A stretch of DNA of 36,640 bases, from positions 415,465 to 452,104 of the forward strand of contig NZ_LMUL01000017.1 in assembly GCF_009765965.1 (NCBI RefSeq), written 5' to 3'. The notes under the pieces were generated by a model. That model worked only from the letters and a program-made list of their open reading frames with translations. It did not search any database and was not told the origin of the DNA. Positions within the stretch are counted from its first letter, which is position 1; every line of letters begins with the position of its first letter. The stretch is from Caulobacter sp. S45. Lineage in GTDB: Bacteria > Pseudomonadota > Alphaproteobacteria > Caulobacterales > Caulobacteraceae. The position numbers and the translations under genes were made by a program. Below, piece after piece: positions 15,491 through 24,470 of this stretch.

Positions 15491-15616
15491 CTAAGGGCGC
15501 GCTATGAGCTGTAGCCGCAGCACCAGCGCCCGCATGGGCTGCAGCAGGGTGTCGTGCAGTTCTCGCGCGATACGCTCACGCTCGGCCATGCGCATCCGGA
15601 TGCGCCCGGCGACCAC
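15491..15616 (-). pseudogene. Histidine-kinase fragment (HisKA_3 H-box)
   Basis: About 41 codons between two in-frame stops read RMRMAERERIARELHDTLLQ followed by P-M-R-A-L-V-L-R-L-Q-L-I-A-R. This is the dimerisation/phosphoacceptor box of NarX/LiaS-type kinases, with His in ARELHDTLLQ. The rest of the kinase is absent on both sides. It ends at the inferred IS110 boundary and has a stop directly upstream, so it is a gene remnant. The remaining 15617-15723 shows nothing recognisable. Confidence 0.75.
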
Positions 15617-15723
15617 CTAAGTTCCCAAAATCTAAACCCATGTGCGAAGAAGGCGGCGCGAGGTGAACGTCTCAACTTACAGGCGGTTTATTGCTCGCCA
15701 GATGTCCATTCCCAGGCAACGAA

Positions 15724-18276
15724 TTAGTCTTCGTCCTCCTCGGTGTTTGTCGGCGGCGAGTAGACCGTCACTTCTCGATGGATTTCTACACCATTAGCTT
15801 CCCCGACAATTAATGTGTCGCTGTCGCTTTCCACTCCGCCCCAGGCTTCGGCGATCAACGCCTCAATCACCCGGACCGGGGTTGCACTGACGCCTTGCGT
15901 TATGGCGGCGATCCAATCGCTCCGGTGGGTTTGGCTATAACGCCCGTTCGTGGTCTGGCCGACTTCGCCTTCGGCCTGGAAGTAGCGCTCGAAGTCGCGC
16001 TTGGTGACGTCGTCATCCTCCTCATGGGTGATTGAACCCTCGTGCAGCACAAGCCGATCTAGGGTCTGCAGCGCCGCCGAAAATTGGGCGGGCGTCATCC
16101 ATTCCTCTTGCCAAAAGATGATTGGCAGGTCGGCGATCTGACCGCCGCAGGCCAGGATGATTGCGGCGGCCTTAGCCTTTTCCCCGTCGGGCACCTCAGC
16201 CTTGCTCAGGATAATCGCCTGCTCCGACGCCCAGGCGGCGAGAACAGGTGAGGGGACAACAGGCCGCGCCGCGTTCCGCGACGCCGTCGTCTCCACCCCG
16301 ATCAAAATACCCGCGACCGAACTGATCTTGCTGGCGGCGAGCCCATCGACCGTCACTAGGCCCCTGGAGCTCCAGGCATTGCCCACATCTATTCGCGCGC
16401 GGCCATAAATCCTGCCCTCTTCGTCACGAAGTTCGGCAAGCTCTTCCCAAGGCCGCATCTTCGCCGACGCAGGTTTGCCGCCACCGTCGATCCGGCGCAT
16501 CAGGGCGGCGGAACTGATCTCGATCCAGTCGCCGGCCTCCGTAGAGCCCTTGGTCTGCGTCTCTTCCAATACCTTGACGGTCACGTCGCAAGCCGGCGCA
16601 AGCGACGCTATCATGTCCTCAAGCTTGGCCACGCTCTCCTCGAAAGGCGTCTTGCGGTGAAGCAGCCCGTCCGGCTCGGTCGGCGTAAGTTTCAGGCGAA
16701 CCTCGACTCGGGTACCGCCGTCCAGCGGAACCTCTTTGGGACTGGCGTCGCGCAGGTTCGGCCGCGAGGCGACGCCATTGCGGAACTCCAGCACCTTTGC
16801 CGAGCGCATATCGCGGTCGTAGCGGCGGGTGATGACACGGACCTGGTCGCCGAGCATGAAGACCGAGAAGAAACCGATGCCGTACTTGCCGCGAGCCTTC
16901 ATGCCCGCCGCGGCTAGCCCCGGAAATTCCTGGATGGCAAGCGAGGATTTCCAGAAGGAATTGCCAAAATCGATCAGCGGCCCGGTCAGTACCAGCGGTG
17001 ACATGCCTACACCGTTGTCTTCGAAGCAGAGCCAATAGCCGTCGGCGCGCTTTTGGAGCACGATCTGGAGTTCGCCCCATTTGCTAGGGCGGCCCTGCAG
17101 CCTGCGCCTAGCGGTGATCGCATCGAGGCCGTTCTGGATCAGCTCGCGAATGGGAGCAGCCACACCATCACCGTAGAGCTTGCTTCCGCCCAAGGTGGCG
17201 ACGATGTTGGGCACATCGCTAACCCGCACGGTGCTGTCGACCGGCGTCCAGCCCACCGTTTCGACGTGCCTGGCCAACTCGCTGGGCGAATGAACGCCTT
17301 CGACGCGTCGCACCACGAGCGACGGCTTTTGGCGATCACGTAGGACACGATCGACATCGCGCAACTCGCGGTCGACTACCTGCAGGGCGTCGAAAGCCGT
17401 CCACCAAGCTTCGGCCAAATCCACCTCGAACGGCGGTTGGGCCGTGTAGACTAGCGCATCGCCCTGGACGAAGGGAGTCGCCATCCGCTCCTGGAATCTC
17501 CAGTGGTCCGCCGACACCCCCGTTGGCTGGGTCAATGCAAACTCGAAGGCCGGCGCGCGCCGCTGGTCCAGGTGCATGGCGTCGGCCACCCGCAGGAGGC
17601 AGGCGACCTTGAGGAGGTCGACCGTGCAGTTGGTAACGCCAGGTAAGGCCCCGAGCGTGCCGGCAAGGTCTTCCTCGACTTGGGCGACCGACCACCAGTG
17701 GCTGTAGGCGAGCTTGCCAATCTTCGGCCCATAAAACTTCCGTACCTGCGGGTCCTCGATGATGAACAGGGCTTCCTTGTCAGGCCCGACCCAGGACACC
17801 ATCGGCAGGTTCTCGGCCTGCCGGGCGTGGAGCAGGCGCAGCGCATCGGCCGTCGCCCGATCCTCGGCCGTCTTCGCCGCGACACTGTTGTTAAGAGGCG
17901 CAGCGGCGGCGTAGCGTGCGTGCAGGTCGCGCCATTCGGTCTGCTGGCGCAGCTCCGATATCCCGCCGGGAAAGGCGGCCAGGGTCATCGCCGCGTCGTG
18001 CAACAGCACCGCGCCGCCGAACACGAAGGCTTCGGCCGGATTGAGTTCGAGGCTCTGGCCCGCGGCGATTGAGGCCATCTCCCACAGCGCGTCGAGATGG
18101 GTCACATCATGTACGGTCATGTACGGCAGGTCGACGGCGATCTTTGCGGCTAACTTGCTCGCGCGCTCGCGCATCTTGTCGTAGGCGCCGGCGAGCTTGG
18201 CCTGTTCTTCGGAAGTGGCGTCGCCGCGCGGCCGCTGGAACGCTGTTTCCCAAAGGATCGTCTGCTTGAAGGACAT
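15724..18276 (-). CDS. HD domain fused to Hsp90/GHKL-type ATPase
   Basis: 850 residues from the ATG at 18276, chosen because AAGGGTGG precedes it by 4 bases; a start at 18333 adds 19 unlikely residues. Residues about 50-260 carry an HD-type phosphohydrolase signature: H56-D57 in MTVHDVTHLD, H93-D94 in VLLHDAAMT, later LLRVADAMHLD. Residues about 350-600 carry a GHKL ATPase: IRELIQNGLDAI (N box, about 375), CFEDNGVGM (about 420), GKYGIGFFSVFMLGD (about 467), as in Hsp90/MORC/MutL. The remaining 250 residues are unassigned and end very acidic (TNTEEDED). HD plus Hsp90-like ATPase proteins are seen in nucleotide-centred conflict and defence contexts; that role is inferred. It stands alone with no coupled partner. 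Confidence 0.88.
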   Translation of the reverse strand: MSFKQTILWETAFQRPRGDATSEEQAKLAGAYDKMRERASKLAAKIAVDLPYMTVHDVTHLDALWEMASIAAGQSLELNPAEAFVFGGAVLLHDAAMTLAAFPGGISELRQQTEWRDLHARYAAAAPLNNSVAAKTAEDRATADALRLLHARQAENLPMVSWVGPDKEALFIIEDPQVRKFYGPKIGKLAYSHWWSVAQVEEDLAGTLGALPGVTNCTVDLLKVACLLRVADAMHLDQRRAPAFEFALTQPTGVSADHWRFQERMATPFVQGDALVYTAQPPFEVDLAEAWWTAFDALQVVDRELRDVDRVLRDRQKPSLVVRRVEGVHSPSELARHVETVGWTPVDSTVRVSDVPNIVATLGGSKLYGDGVAAPIRELIQNGLDAITARRRLQGRPSKWGELQIVLQKRADGYWLCFEDNGVGMSPLVLTGPLIDFGNSFWKSSLAIQEFPGLAAAGMKARGKYGIGFFSVFMLGDQVRVITRRYDRDMRSAKVLEFRNGVASRPNLRDASPKEVPLDGGTRVEVRLKLTPTEPDGLLHRKTPFEESVAKLEDMIASLAPACDVTVKVLEETQTKGSTEAGDWIEISSAALMRRIDGGGKPASAKMRPWEELAELRDEEGRIYGRARIDVGNAWSSRGLVTVDGLAASKISSVAGILIGVETTASRNAARPVVPSPVLAAWASEQAIILSKAEVPDGEKAKAAAIILACGGQIADLPIIFWQEEWMTPAQFSAALQTLDRLVLHEGSITHEEDDDVTKRDFERYFQAEGEVGQTTNGRYSQTHRSDWIAAITQGVSATPVRVIEALIAEAWGGVESDSDTLIVGEANGVEIHREVTVYSPPTNTEEDED

Positions 18277-18390
18277 GCGCCACCCTTGAACGGCGATGCC
18301 TCTCGATCGCCAGCGGAGGGGCAGTCGATACATGAACGCACGCCTAACGGGAACCGCGTATCACCCCTGCTCTAAGAACTCGCCCTCCTG

Positions 18391-18525
18391 CCATGTGCGC
18401 TCTTTGGCGGCCGATAGGCGTCCGCTTCACTGCCAACTTCGGCTGTTGGTGGCCGCCGATCGACCTGGCCAAAGCCCTCCTGAATGTCGCAAAGCTGGAG
18501 CAACTGGCGTGTCGCCTATGGGCGC
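18391..18525 (+). repeat. 134-bp intergenic element, copy 2
   Basis: CATGTGCG at 18391 leads into GGCGTCCGCTTCACTGCCAA, closely matching the copy at 24471 (GTCCGCTTGACCGCCAGCTT). The 84-base block runs 18442-18525 and ends TATGGGCGC, followed by AGAGCC as in the copy ending 30901. The 44-base 3' part matches the copy at 22951 at 24 positions by hand. It lies upstream of the HD-ATPase gene. The rest of 18277-18622 shows nothing else I can name. Confidence 0.6.
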
Positions 18526-18622
18526 AGAGCCCGTGTCGGCCCTCTCGCCGGAAACCCGTTGGCTTCCGGCCGACAAGCGGACGCCGGGATCGACGGGGTC
18601 GGGTCGCCAACGGACGGCATGT

Positions 18623-18976
18623 TCAGCGCGGAAATTGGCCGCCAGCGAGAGTTGGCGCATCATCGCGAAGCCTGAGGGTTAGAAAGTAGGGTTGAACCCT
18701 CCCTCCGGACCGATGAGTCCAGCAGATAAAGCGCCAACGGCTTTCGACGGGGGCGGTGGGCTTGGTCGTGTCGGAGCGTAGGTAATCGACGCGCCAGACG
18801 TCGCCCCGGTCGGCTTCGGCTGTTTTCACGGCAGCCTGTGTAATACCGCCCCTCTGAATCACTTCAATCGTCAACACCCTTGCACAAGGGGTGTTAGGAG
18901 GCATGGAGCGCACGTAATACGACGCTCCGTGCGGTTCCAAGCTCGGAAAGTTGGGGGCGGCGTCAACGGGCTGCAT
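18623..18976 (-). CDS. Small protein of unknown function (doubtful)
   Basis: 117 codons. The central part (RGDVWRVDYLRSDTTKPTAP, then RWRFICWTHRSGGR) looks protein-like, with aromatic and charged spacing unlike the spacers around it. A weak AGG lies about 8 bases before the ATG at 18976; alternative starts exist at the internal ATG in VRSMPPNTPC. The C-terminal end (LAGGQFPR) runs into repeat-type sequence, so the original 3' end may have been lost. I do not recognise it. It could be a decayed gene. Confidence 0.4.
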   Translation of the reverse strand: MQPVDAAPNFPSLEPHGASYYVRSMPPNTPCARVLTIEVIQRGGITQAAVKTAEADRGDVWRVDYLRSDTTKPTAPVESRWRFICWTHRSGGRVQPYFLTLRLRDDAPTLAGGQFPR

Positions 18977-19056
18977 TCCGCAACCTGAACCACGTGACTA
19001 CGGCGGCTTTGGGTCGACAGCACGTATGGGTGTGGCTCCGGACACTCCCCTTTGCC

Positions 19057-19190
19057 GATGTCAGCTATGCAGCGCGGGAGCTTAGTCCGCTAGGCCTCCA
19101 ACTCCCGACATCAGCAACGGGCAGAATCGAGCGTTGCCGCCATCCGGAATGTCGCATTTCCGGCGGAAGGCTGGCGTCTCCTTAGGGCGC
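19057..19190 (+). repeat. 134-bp intergenic element, copy 3
   Basis: GATGTCAG at 19057, then a hairpin at about 19076-19099 (GGAG and CTCC outer arms; T-T-A-G, loop T-C-C-G, C-T-A-G inner arms), then A-A-C-T-C-C-C. The 84-base block 19107-19190 starts GACATCAG and ends AGGGCGC. It aligns without any gap to the block at 23001-23084, 55 of 84 identical by hand. It lies in the spacer downstream of the large secreted-protein gene. The rest of 18977-19389 holds no gene I can support. Confidence 0.7.
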
Positions 19191-19389
19191 GATCTCGTCG
19201 CGGGCGGGGCGCGGGCTTTGCAGTCGGAGATCCGACATCCTGGGCGACGGGATGGGCCGGTGGCGCGGTTGGTCGAATTCCCATCACCAAACCTATTCCG
19301 ACCGTAGCGGGGCCCAAGTTGGGCTGCCCTGTTGCGACTAGAGATGGTTGGCCAGAAAAGCTCAGCTGCGCCATAAGTGTGGTGACGGC

Positions 19390-21933
19390 TCACCGGAGCT
19401 CGAAGAGCCGGGACCAGAATCCCGTTCGCGGCTTTGGAGCTTCTGGCGGCAGATCCTCGTCTCGCGGACGGCAATAGCCGTTGCAGTCGTACCAGTACTT
19501 GGATCCCTTAGCCGTCTCCGAGCCGGCGAACCGCTGGTGCAGCAGGTCGAAGGCGGCGTGCGAATAGGCTCCGTGTGGTCCCGCCCAATCACACCCCCAA
19601 CGCGTGGTCTGGATTGCGAGGGCCAGCGCCTCTGGTTGGCTTGAACGAGTGCCGAACAGCCCTGGCCGCCGGATCCAGGCGATGGTCCGCTCCGTCAGGA
19701 GCTTCGGCGCGGTCTCGATGCGACTCAGAGCGGCGAGTTCCGCGGCGTTGTTGGTGCGGAGGATGAAGCTGGAAGCGAGCATCGCCCCGCTCGCAGGTAG
19801 GCGCTGCGGGGTCCAGTCCTGGGGCGCCGTCGTCTCCCAGCGATCCTCGGAGACCATGGCGGTGTAAATGGCGTCGACCTTCTGCGCCTCGACGCGCTTG
19901 GGGATTATTGGACACCACCAGTTGTCGTCGTCGTTCTTGTTGTGGTCGATCCCGGCCACCGTGTGGCCTGGGTTGGCGGCGTCGGGATTGGCGTGCCGAC
20001 GCCCGTACGCGTCCAGGGAGACATTCAGAGCCGGGGTGGCGAGGACATCGAGAAGCGCCACGTGGTCTGCGGGACGGATGGCGTCGTCCGGACTGGAGAG
20101 CCACCCCTGGGTGATGTCCGGATTGAGCGAGCGCATCAGCCGGTTGAGATCTGGGGCCACCGGCTGTCCCAGTGCATAGGTCCGCGCCCAGGCGAGCCGT
20201 GCGAAGGTCGCACGATCCTCCGTAGCCACGTCACGCCGCTCGGCCAGCCTGCGCAGCTCGGCGATCAGCAGGCGGTTCAGAAGACCCGCCGTGTCGTAGG
20301 CGTCGCCGGAGAGCAGGGGAACCAGATGGTCTTCATCCTCGGCCAGGAGGATCAGAACATCGATCAAACCCTCCCGGCGCATGAAGGCGTCATCCGAAAG
20401 GCGGTCCAACCCCAGCGCATCGCGCAGGCCCCGCGCCTGGGCGAGCCGCCCTGTCGCCATCAGATAGCGCAGGCTCTCCCGCAGCGTTGCGCCGTAACTA
20501 TGCGACTTTGGAAAAGGAAAGCGCTGCAGATGCATCACTGCGGCGGTGAAGGCCGGCGCGGACGGCTCGTCCTCGCGCACGCCGTACATCAGCGCCGTGC
20601 GGACCTGGTGGAACAGGTCGAGCCCCGCGGCCGCCAGCGCTCTATCGCCGCCACAGCGCGACGCGTCCGCCCCCTCCTGCTCGACCATGCTCCAGACCTG
20701 CGCGTCATAGCCGTGCTCGCGCCACGCGAGCGCCTGATGGACCCAGGGATTGGAGGGGTCGAGCCTGACGCCGGCCCTGCGTTCCAGGTCCGCCTGAACT
20801 CGCGCCATGCCTTCGACGCCGTTCACCGTCGCCCAGGCGTGGGTCTGGTAAGGCGAAACCGGCAAGACGATCCAGGCCGCGAGCGGATCGGTCTGCGCCG
20901 CTGCGGCCATGGCGCGGCTAGAGGTGTGCTCCTCAGATATGGATCCGTCGAGATATGCGGCTTGGTCCGGAAAGGTGCTGAACTCGAAGCGGAGGTCAGA
21001 ACGGGCGGCGCTGTAGCGTCGGTGGGCTTCGGGATCGGCGGTGATCCTCGTCAGGGGTTGTTCGAGCGCATCGAGCCCCTGGCGCGCCTGCACCGTGTGG
21101 GCTGCGGTCGTCCCGTCCTGGGCGGCGATCCAGCCGATCAGGTCATAGGCCAACGGATGGACCTCGATCAGCTTGGGATCGGCCAGGATCGACTGGGCCT
21201 CGTGGATCGACTGCGCAGATGGGATCAACGGAGCATAGCCGCTTCCGTAAGGTTTAGGCTCTGTCCCGGCTCGAATCGCCACGGCCATGTAGTGCGCGAA
21301 CGCGCGGTGTGGCCCCGGCCGCGTTCCGATCCGTTCGAACGCCTTTGCAGCCTCCCGCGCGCGGTGCTGGTAAAACAGCAGCGCCGCCGCTTGGTAGGCG
21401 CGATCCTGACGCTGCAGTTGGGCCAGGGCCCTATCGGCCAGTGGCATCGGGGGCGGCAGCTGGTCCGCGCCGCCGAGGTCATTACGAAGGCAGCGAGATA
21501 ACACCGCCTGCTGGACACGAAGCCATTGTTCGACATAGGGCGCATGCGTCCCCAGCGCGGCGATGCGAGCTTTCAATGTCGCAACCGGCTGCTCCAGTCG
21601 GCAAGCGCCGACGTCGTAGGTGGGGAAACTGTTGGCGGTCAGCGCTACAGACGGAAACAGGCGATGCAGGAGGTCCCTGTCGGCGTGGTCGTCGATCTGG
21701 AATGCTGGTCTCCCATCGTCCCAGTCGCTCAGCCCGGGATCGCCGAGCCCGGCGAGGGCGCGATAAGCGTCAGGCCCTTGGGAATTGGCAAAGTAATAGT
21801 CCAGGCGGTCGGCAGGCCCGGGCCGCGGCTCGGCGGCCGTAGCGTGGGGCGGCTCGCAGGTCTGCGCTGCTGCCTGTCCTGTGGCGGCCATCCAGGTCAG
21901 CAGCGCCGCCGACGCGCGCCATTTAATCCGCAT
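19390..21933 (-). CDS. Large secreted helical protein of unknown function
   Basis: 847 residues. The N-terminus MRIKWRASAALLTWMAATGQ followed by A-A-A-Q is a standard Sec signal peptide, so the product is periplasmic or exported. The body is alpha-helical and Ala/Arg/Leu-rich with TPR/SEL1-like helix pairs (for example DRAYQAAALLFYQHRAREAA and LFHQVRTALMYGV). Cysteines are few and paired: C26, DVGACRL, SRC, a late WWCPII and a terminal DCNGYCRP. The latter may form disulfides or bind metal. No catalytic motif is recognised. It is divergent from an XRE regulator across a 151-base region with a direct-repeat operator candidate, so that regulator may control it. Confidence 0.85.
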   Translation of the reverse strand: MRIKWRASAALLTWMAATGQAAAQTCEPPHATAAEPRPGPADRLDYYFANSQGPDAYRALAGLGDPGLSDWDDGRPAFQIDDHADRDLLHRLFPSVALTANSFPTYDVGACRLEQPVATLKARIAALGTHAPYVEQWLRVQQAVLSRCLRNDLGGADQLPPPMPLADRALAQLQRQDRAYQAAALLFYQHRAREAAKAFERIGTRPGPHRAFAHYMAVAIRAGTEPKPYGSGYAPLIPSAQSIHEAQSILADPKLIEVHPLAYDLIGWIAAQDGTTAAHTVQARQGLDALEQPLTRITADPEAHRRYSAARSDLRFEFSTFPDQAAYLDGSISEEHTSSRAMAAAAQTDPLAAWIVLPVSPYQTHAWATVNGVEGMARVQADLERRAGVRLDPSNPWVHQALAWREHGYDAQVWSMVEQEGADASRCGGDRALAAAGLDLFHQVRTALMYGVREDEPSAPAFTAAVMHLQRFPFPKSHSYGATLRESLRYLMATGRLAQARGLRDALGLDRLSDDAFMRREGLIDVLILLAEDEDHLVPLLSGDAYDTAGLLNRLLIAELRRLAERRDVATEDRATFARLAWARTYALGQPVAPDLNRLMRSLNPDITQGWLSSPDDAIRPADHVALLDVLATPALNVSLDAYGRRHANPDAANPGHTVAGIDHNKNDDDNWWCPIIPKRVEAQKVDAIYTAMVSEDRWETTAPQDWTPQRLPASGAMLASSFILRTNNAAELAALSRIETAPKLLTERTIAWIRRPGLFGTRSSQPEALALAIQTTRWGCDWAGPHGAYSHAAFDLLHQRFAGSETAKGSKYWYDCNGYCRPRDEDLPPEAPKPRTGFWSRLFELR

Positions 21934-22041
21934 GACCTGCTCCTTCGCCTAACCCCTGTTCTGGCGCGAGTTCGTCTTCGCAGCGAGCGTCGTCATCGGC
22001 CAGCTTCAGCCACAGTCGGCGTCGCTCAGCTAGGCGCGGCG

Positions 22042-22067
22042 AAAATGTCCGGCTATGTCCGGATTTT
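22042..22067. promoter_or_regulatory. Two TGTCCGG half-sites 10 bases apart, candidate operator
   Basis: TGTCCGG occurs at 22046-22052 and 22056-22062, spaced one helical turn, and the pair is flanked by AAAAT (22042-22046) and ATTTT (22063-22067). It lies 18 bases before the XRE gene and 109 bases before the divergent secreted-protein gene. This is the position expected for autoregulation and control of the neighbour. The binding protein is inferred. Confidence 0.45.
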
Positions 22068-22084
22068 AACGGATCGAGAGCCGG

Positions 22085-22816
22085 ATGGAACCCGAGGAGC
22101 TTAACGAGGAGGAGAACCGCATGGCGGCGCTTCGCATCCGCGAAGCCCTGGCGCGCCGCCGCATCTCGCGCCAGCGCCTGGCGGATGAGGCCGGGGTCGG
22201 CCTCTCCACATTGGAGAAGGCGCTCTCCGGCAGCCGAACTTTTACCCTTTCGACCTTGGTGCGACTTGAAGGCGTGCTGCAGATTAGCTTACGCGCCGCC
22301 GCTTGCGCATCGGAGGCCCCCGCCTCGATCGGCGGCTATGGCCGGGCCAGCGTAGAATGGCTGAGTGGAGCCTATCTGACGCTTCGGCCGAGCTTCGAGC
22401 AGGCCCACGCCGTATACGCCTATCTGACCGAGATTTGGTGGGACGAGACGCAGGCTCGCCTCTTGTTCCAGGAGACGAATCGCCTCGATGCGCCCTTCTC
22501 CCAAAAGGGTGAAGTCTCGCTGCCTCACCAGTCCGGCCAAATCTATTTCGTCACGAACGACCGTGGCCAGTATCGACTTATTACGCTGGCTCGGCCAACA
22601 ATCACTGGGGAAATGTTTGGCTTGCTAAGCACCCTCCACGCTGGGCGCGGAGGTCGTCTTTCGCCCATCGCAGCGCCGATCGCTCTGATCCGCTGCGAAA
22701 GCCCGAACACAGCGAGCTTTGGCCTGATTGATCCAACCCACCGAGACTATATACATTATCGAGGTTGCCTCGACCGCACATTGCGCGAGGAGTTTGCTCG
22801 AATACTATCCTCTTGA
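22085..22816 (+). CDS. XRE-family transcriptional regulator with C-terminal sensor-like domain
   Basis: 243 residues. The helix-turn-helix spans about 14-65: ALRIREALARRRISRQRLAD, then EAGVGLSTLEKALSGSRTFT. The C-terminal 150 residues (SGAYLTLRPSFEQAHAVYAY, then QIYFVTNDRGQYRLITLARP) form a globular domain of unknown ligand that recurs with such HTHs in Caulobacterales. The ATG at 22085 is used here; the ATG at 22121 has a stronger GAGGAGGAG site 6 bases upstream and would give 231 residues. It faces away from the secreted-protein gene, with two TGTCCGG sites just upstream. Confidence 0.85.
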   Translation: MEPEELNEEENRMAALRIREALARRRISRQRLADEAGVGLSTLEKALSGSRTFTLSTLVRLEGVLQISLRAAACASEAPASIGGYGRASVEWLSGAYLTLRPSFEQAHAVYAYLTEIWWDETQARLLFQETNRLDAPFSQKGEVSLPHQSGQIYFVTNDRGQYRLITLARPTITGEMFGLLSTLHAGRGGRLSPIAAPIALIRCESPNTASFGLIDPTHRDYIHYRGCLDRTLREEFARILSS

Positions 22817-22950
22817 TCTGGAGTCGAAACGCCGGCTGTGTCTGAGCAGCTTAGCGGCGCGGCCGTGCGAGCCAAGGGCCAGGGGCCGGACGGATGTCTG
22901 ACTAGGGTCGTCTATCACCCCGAGCACCCGTCCCGAAAGCTGCCGCCGGC

Positions 22951-23084
22951 AATGTCCGAAACGCGGCGGGGGTAATTCCGTCGGGACTACCCCAACTCCA
23001 GACATCAGGGCGCAGTGGAATCGAGCCTAGACGGGGCTCGTAATGTCGCGTCTCCGGAAGAAGGCCTAAGTCCGCAGAGGGCGC
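22951..23084 (+). repeat. 134-bp intergenic element, copy 4 (best-formed)
   Basis: AATGTCCG at 22951, then a 25-base near-perfect hairpin at 22969-22993 (arms GGGGTA and TACCCC, inner arms paired with G-T wobbles), then A-A-C-T-C-C-A, then the 84-base block 23001-23084 from GACATCAGGGC to GGGCGC. It aligns with copy 5 at 64 of 85 positions and with copy 3 at 55 of 84 by hand. It sits between the convergent XRE and duplicated-domain genes; nothing else is seen in 22817-23212. Confidence 0.75.
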
Positions 23085-23212
23085 ACTTTCCCCGAGCAGG
23101 TTGCGGCCCATGCGGTTGAACACGCATTCGGAACTTAACCGTTTCAATGCATCGGAGCCTTGCGCCCGCCCCGGGAATTCAGCAGTGCTCATTGAAAGCG
23201 GACGCACGAAAG

Positions 23213-24259
23213 TTAGGGCACGGGCTGCGACGGCTTGGTGGGATTGAGCCCTGTCTCGGACGACGACCTTTTCGTTTGAAGGCCCTGCACGAGCGCCATG
23301 AAATCCGGCGGCAACGCGTGTGCGTTAGCGACAACGAATTCGATAAGAGCCTGCTCGTTGGCGTCGACACGGCCATTCAGTCCGATCCTTCCGAGCAACC
23401 AATGTTCCTCATCCTCGGTGACCGCCTCGGCGGCGGCTTCCAGGGCTTGGTCGGCTGCGACCCTGCTTCCGAGCTCCGCTAGATCCTGACCGTGGAAGTC
23501 CCATTGGACAACCTCGTGAAATCCTTCTCCTACATCATGAAGGAAATGCCCACTTTCGGCTTCCGCCTCTATTCGCCTGAAGGGATGGATGCCGTGATCC
23601 GCGATCCAGGCTTCCTCGGCAAGCTCCTTGTTCGCGTCGGGTTTCCAGGGCGATTCGAATAGGATGGCGTTAGCGACTGCGCGAATGAAAAAGTCGCTCC
23701 AACCTTCTGCATCAGCGCCGCCCAAGGCGTCATTGATGTCGAACAGTATCTCGGCCTCCTTGCGCGAGACCCCGTCGTTGGCGTCGCTGCCCTTGCCAAA
23801 GACGGCGCGCCGCAGGCGCTCGACATCGACCCGCTCCAGTCGACCGTTACGCTTCAGTCGCCACAGCGTCAGCGCCTTCAGCATGTTGAGGATGAACGTC
23901 TCGAAAGCTCCCGGGGTCTGATCGGCCTCATCGAGTATGTGAAGGAGGAGCTCAACCTCGTCCTCACGAATTCGCGGATAGCTCGAAATGGTGCTGATCA
24001 GCCAGTTGGCTCGATCGTCATCGACATATCCGACAGGATGGGTCTGCCGGACGACATAGTCGGTGATGACCTCGACGAAGAGGTTCCGCCACTCTTGCGA
24101 GTGGCTCCCGGCATTGGCATTTAATTTAAAAATCGCTTCCGCGTCTCCACGCGAGATCTCGGCCGATTGCCCATAAAGGTTGGAGCGGGCCGCCAAAGCG
24201 TCCGCCGGAGATAAAGCAGGCTTGCCGTCGAGTTCGGCGAGGACGGATGCAGCACTCAT
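23213..24259 (-). CDS. Protein with an internal duplication, unknown function
   Basis: 348 residues, acidic, no signal peptide. Two similar halves are visible. One has LYGQSAEISRGDAEAIFKLN followed by QEWRNLFVEVITDYV. The other has FGKGSDANDGVSRKEAEILF followed by AEGWSDFFIRAVANAIL. Both share G-x5-8-S-R-x-[DE]-A-E-x-[IL]-F, then W-x-x-[LF]-F-[VI]. A third partial copy near the C-terminus (LGRIGLNGRVDANEQALIEF) repeats the start. The pattern recalls TerB or calcium-loop helical proteins, but I cannot assign a family. The start ATG at 24259 is followed by a normal soluble N-terminus. A 550-base spacer separates it from the divergent DUF3857 gene. Confidence 0.8.
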   Translation of the reverse strand: MSAASVLAELDGKPALSPADALAARSNLYGQSAEISRGDAEAIFKLNANAGSHSQEWRNLFVEVITDYVVRQTHPVGYVDDDRANWLISTISSYPRIREDEVELLLHILDEADQTPGAFETFILNMLKALTLWRLKRNGRLERVDVERLRRAVFGKGSDANDGVSRKEAEILFDINDALGGADAEGWSDFFIRAVANAILFESPWKPDANKELAEEAWIADHGIHPFRRIEAEAESGHFLHDVGEGFHEVVQWDFHGQDLAELGSRVAADQALEAAAEAVTEDEEHWLLGRIGLNGRVDANEQALIEFVVANAHALPPDFMALVQGLQTKRSSSETGLNPTKPSQPVP

Positions 24260-24470
24260 AGCGAAATCTCCGGGAAGCGCTCTGCACCCTTAGTTGCACA
24301 GCGTTGCCGAGGGCCTAACCAAGTGAAGTTTCTGGCGTGGCGACGACGGCCCCCGCCTCAGGCTTTCGATAGAGGTGATAAGGCTCACGCCGGCGTTCCC
24401 CACGCGGGAGGTCGGCAGGATTTATTCCGTCCGCATTACCCTTATATCGCCCTCGGATCGCCCATCGAGC

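Noticed and set aside
19942-21501. 519-codon plus-strand frame
   Set aside because: Antisense to the signal-peptide-bearing 847-residue gene; no recognisable domain and repeat-like Arg/Gly content.
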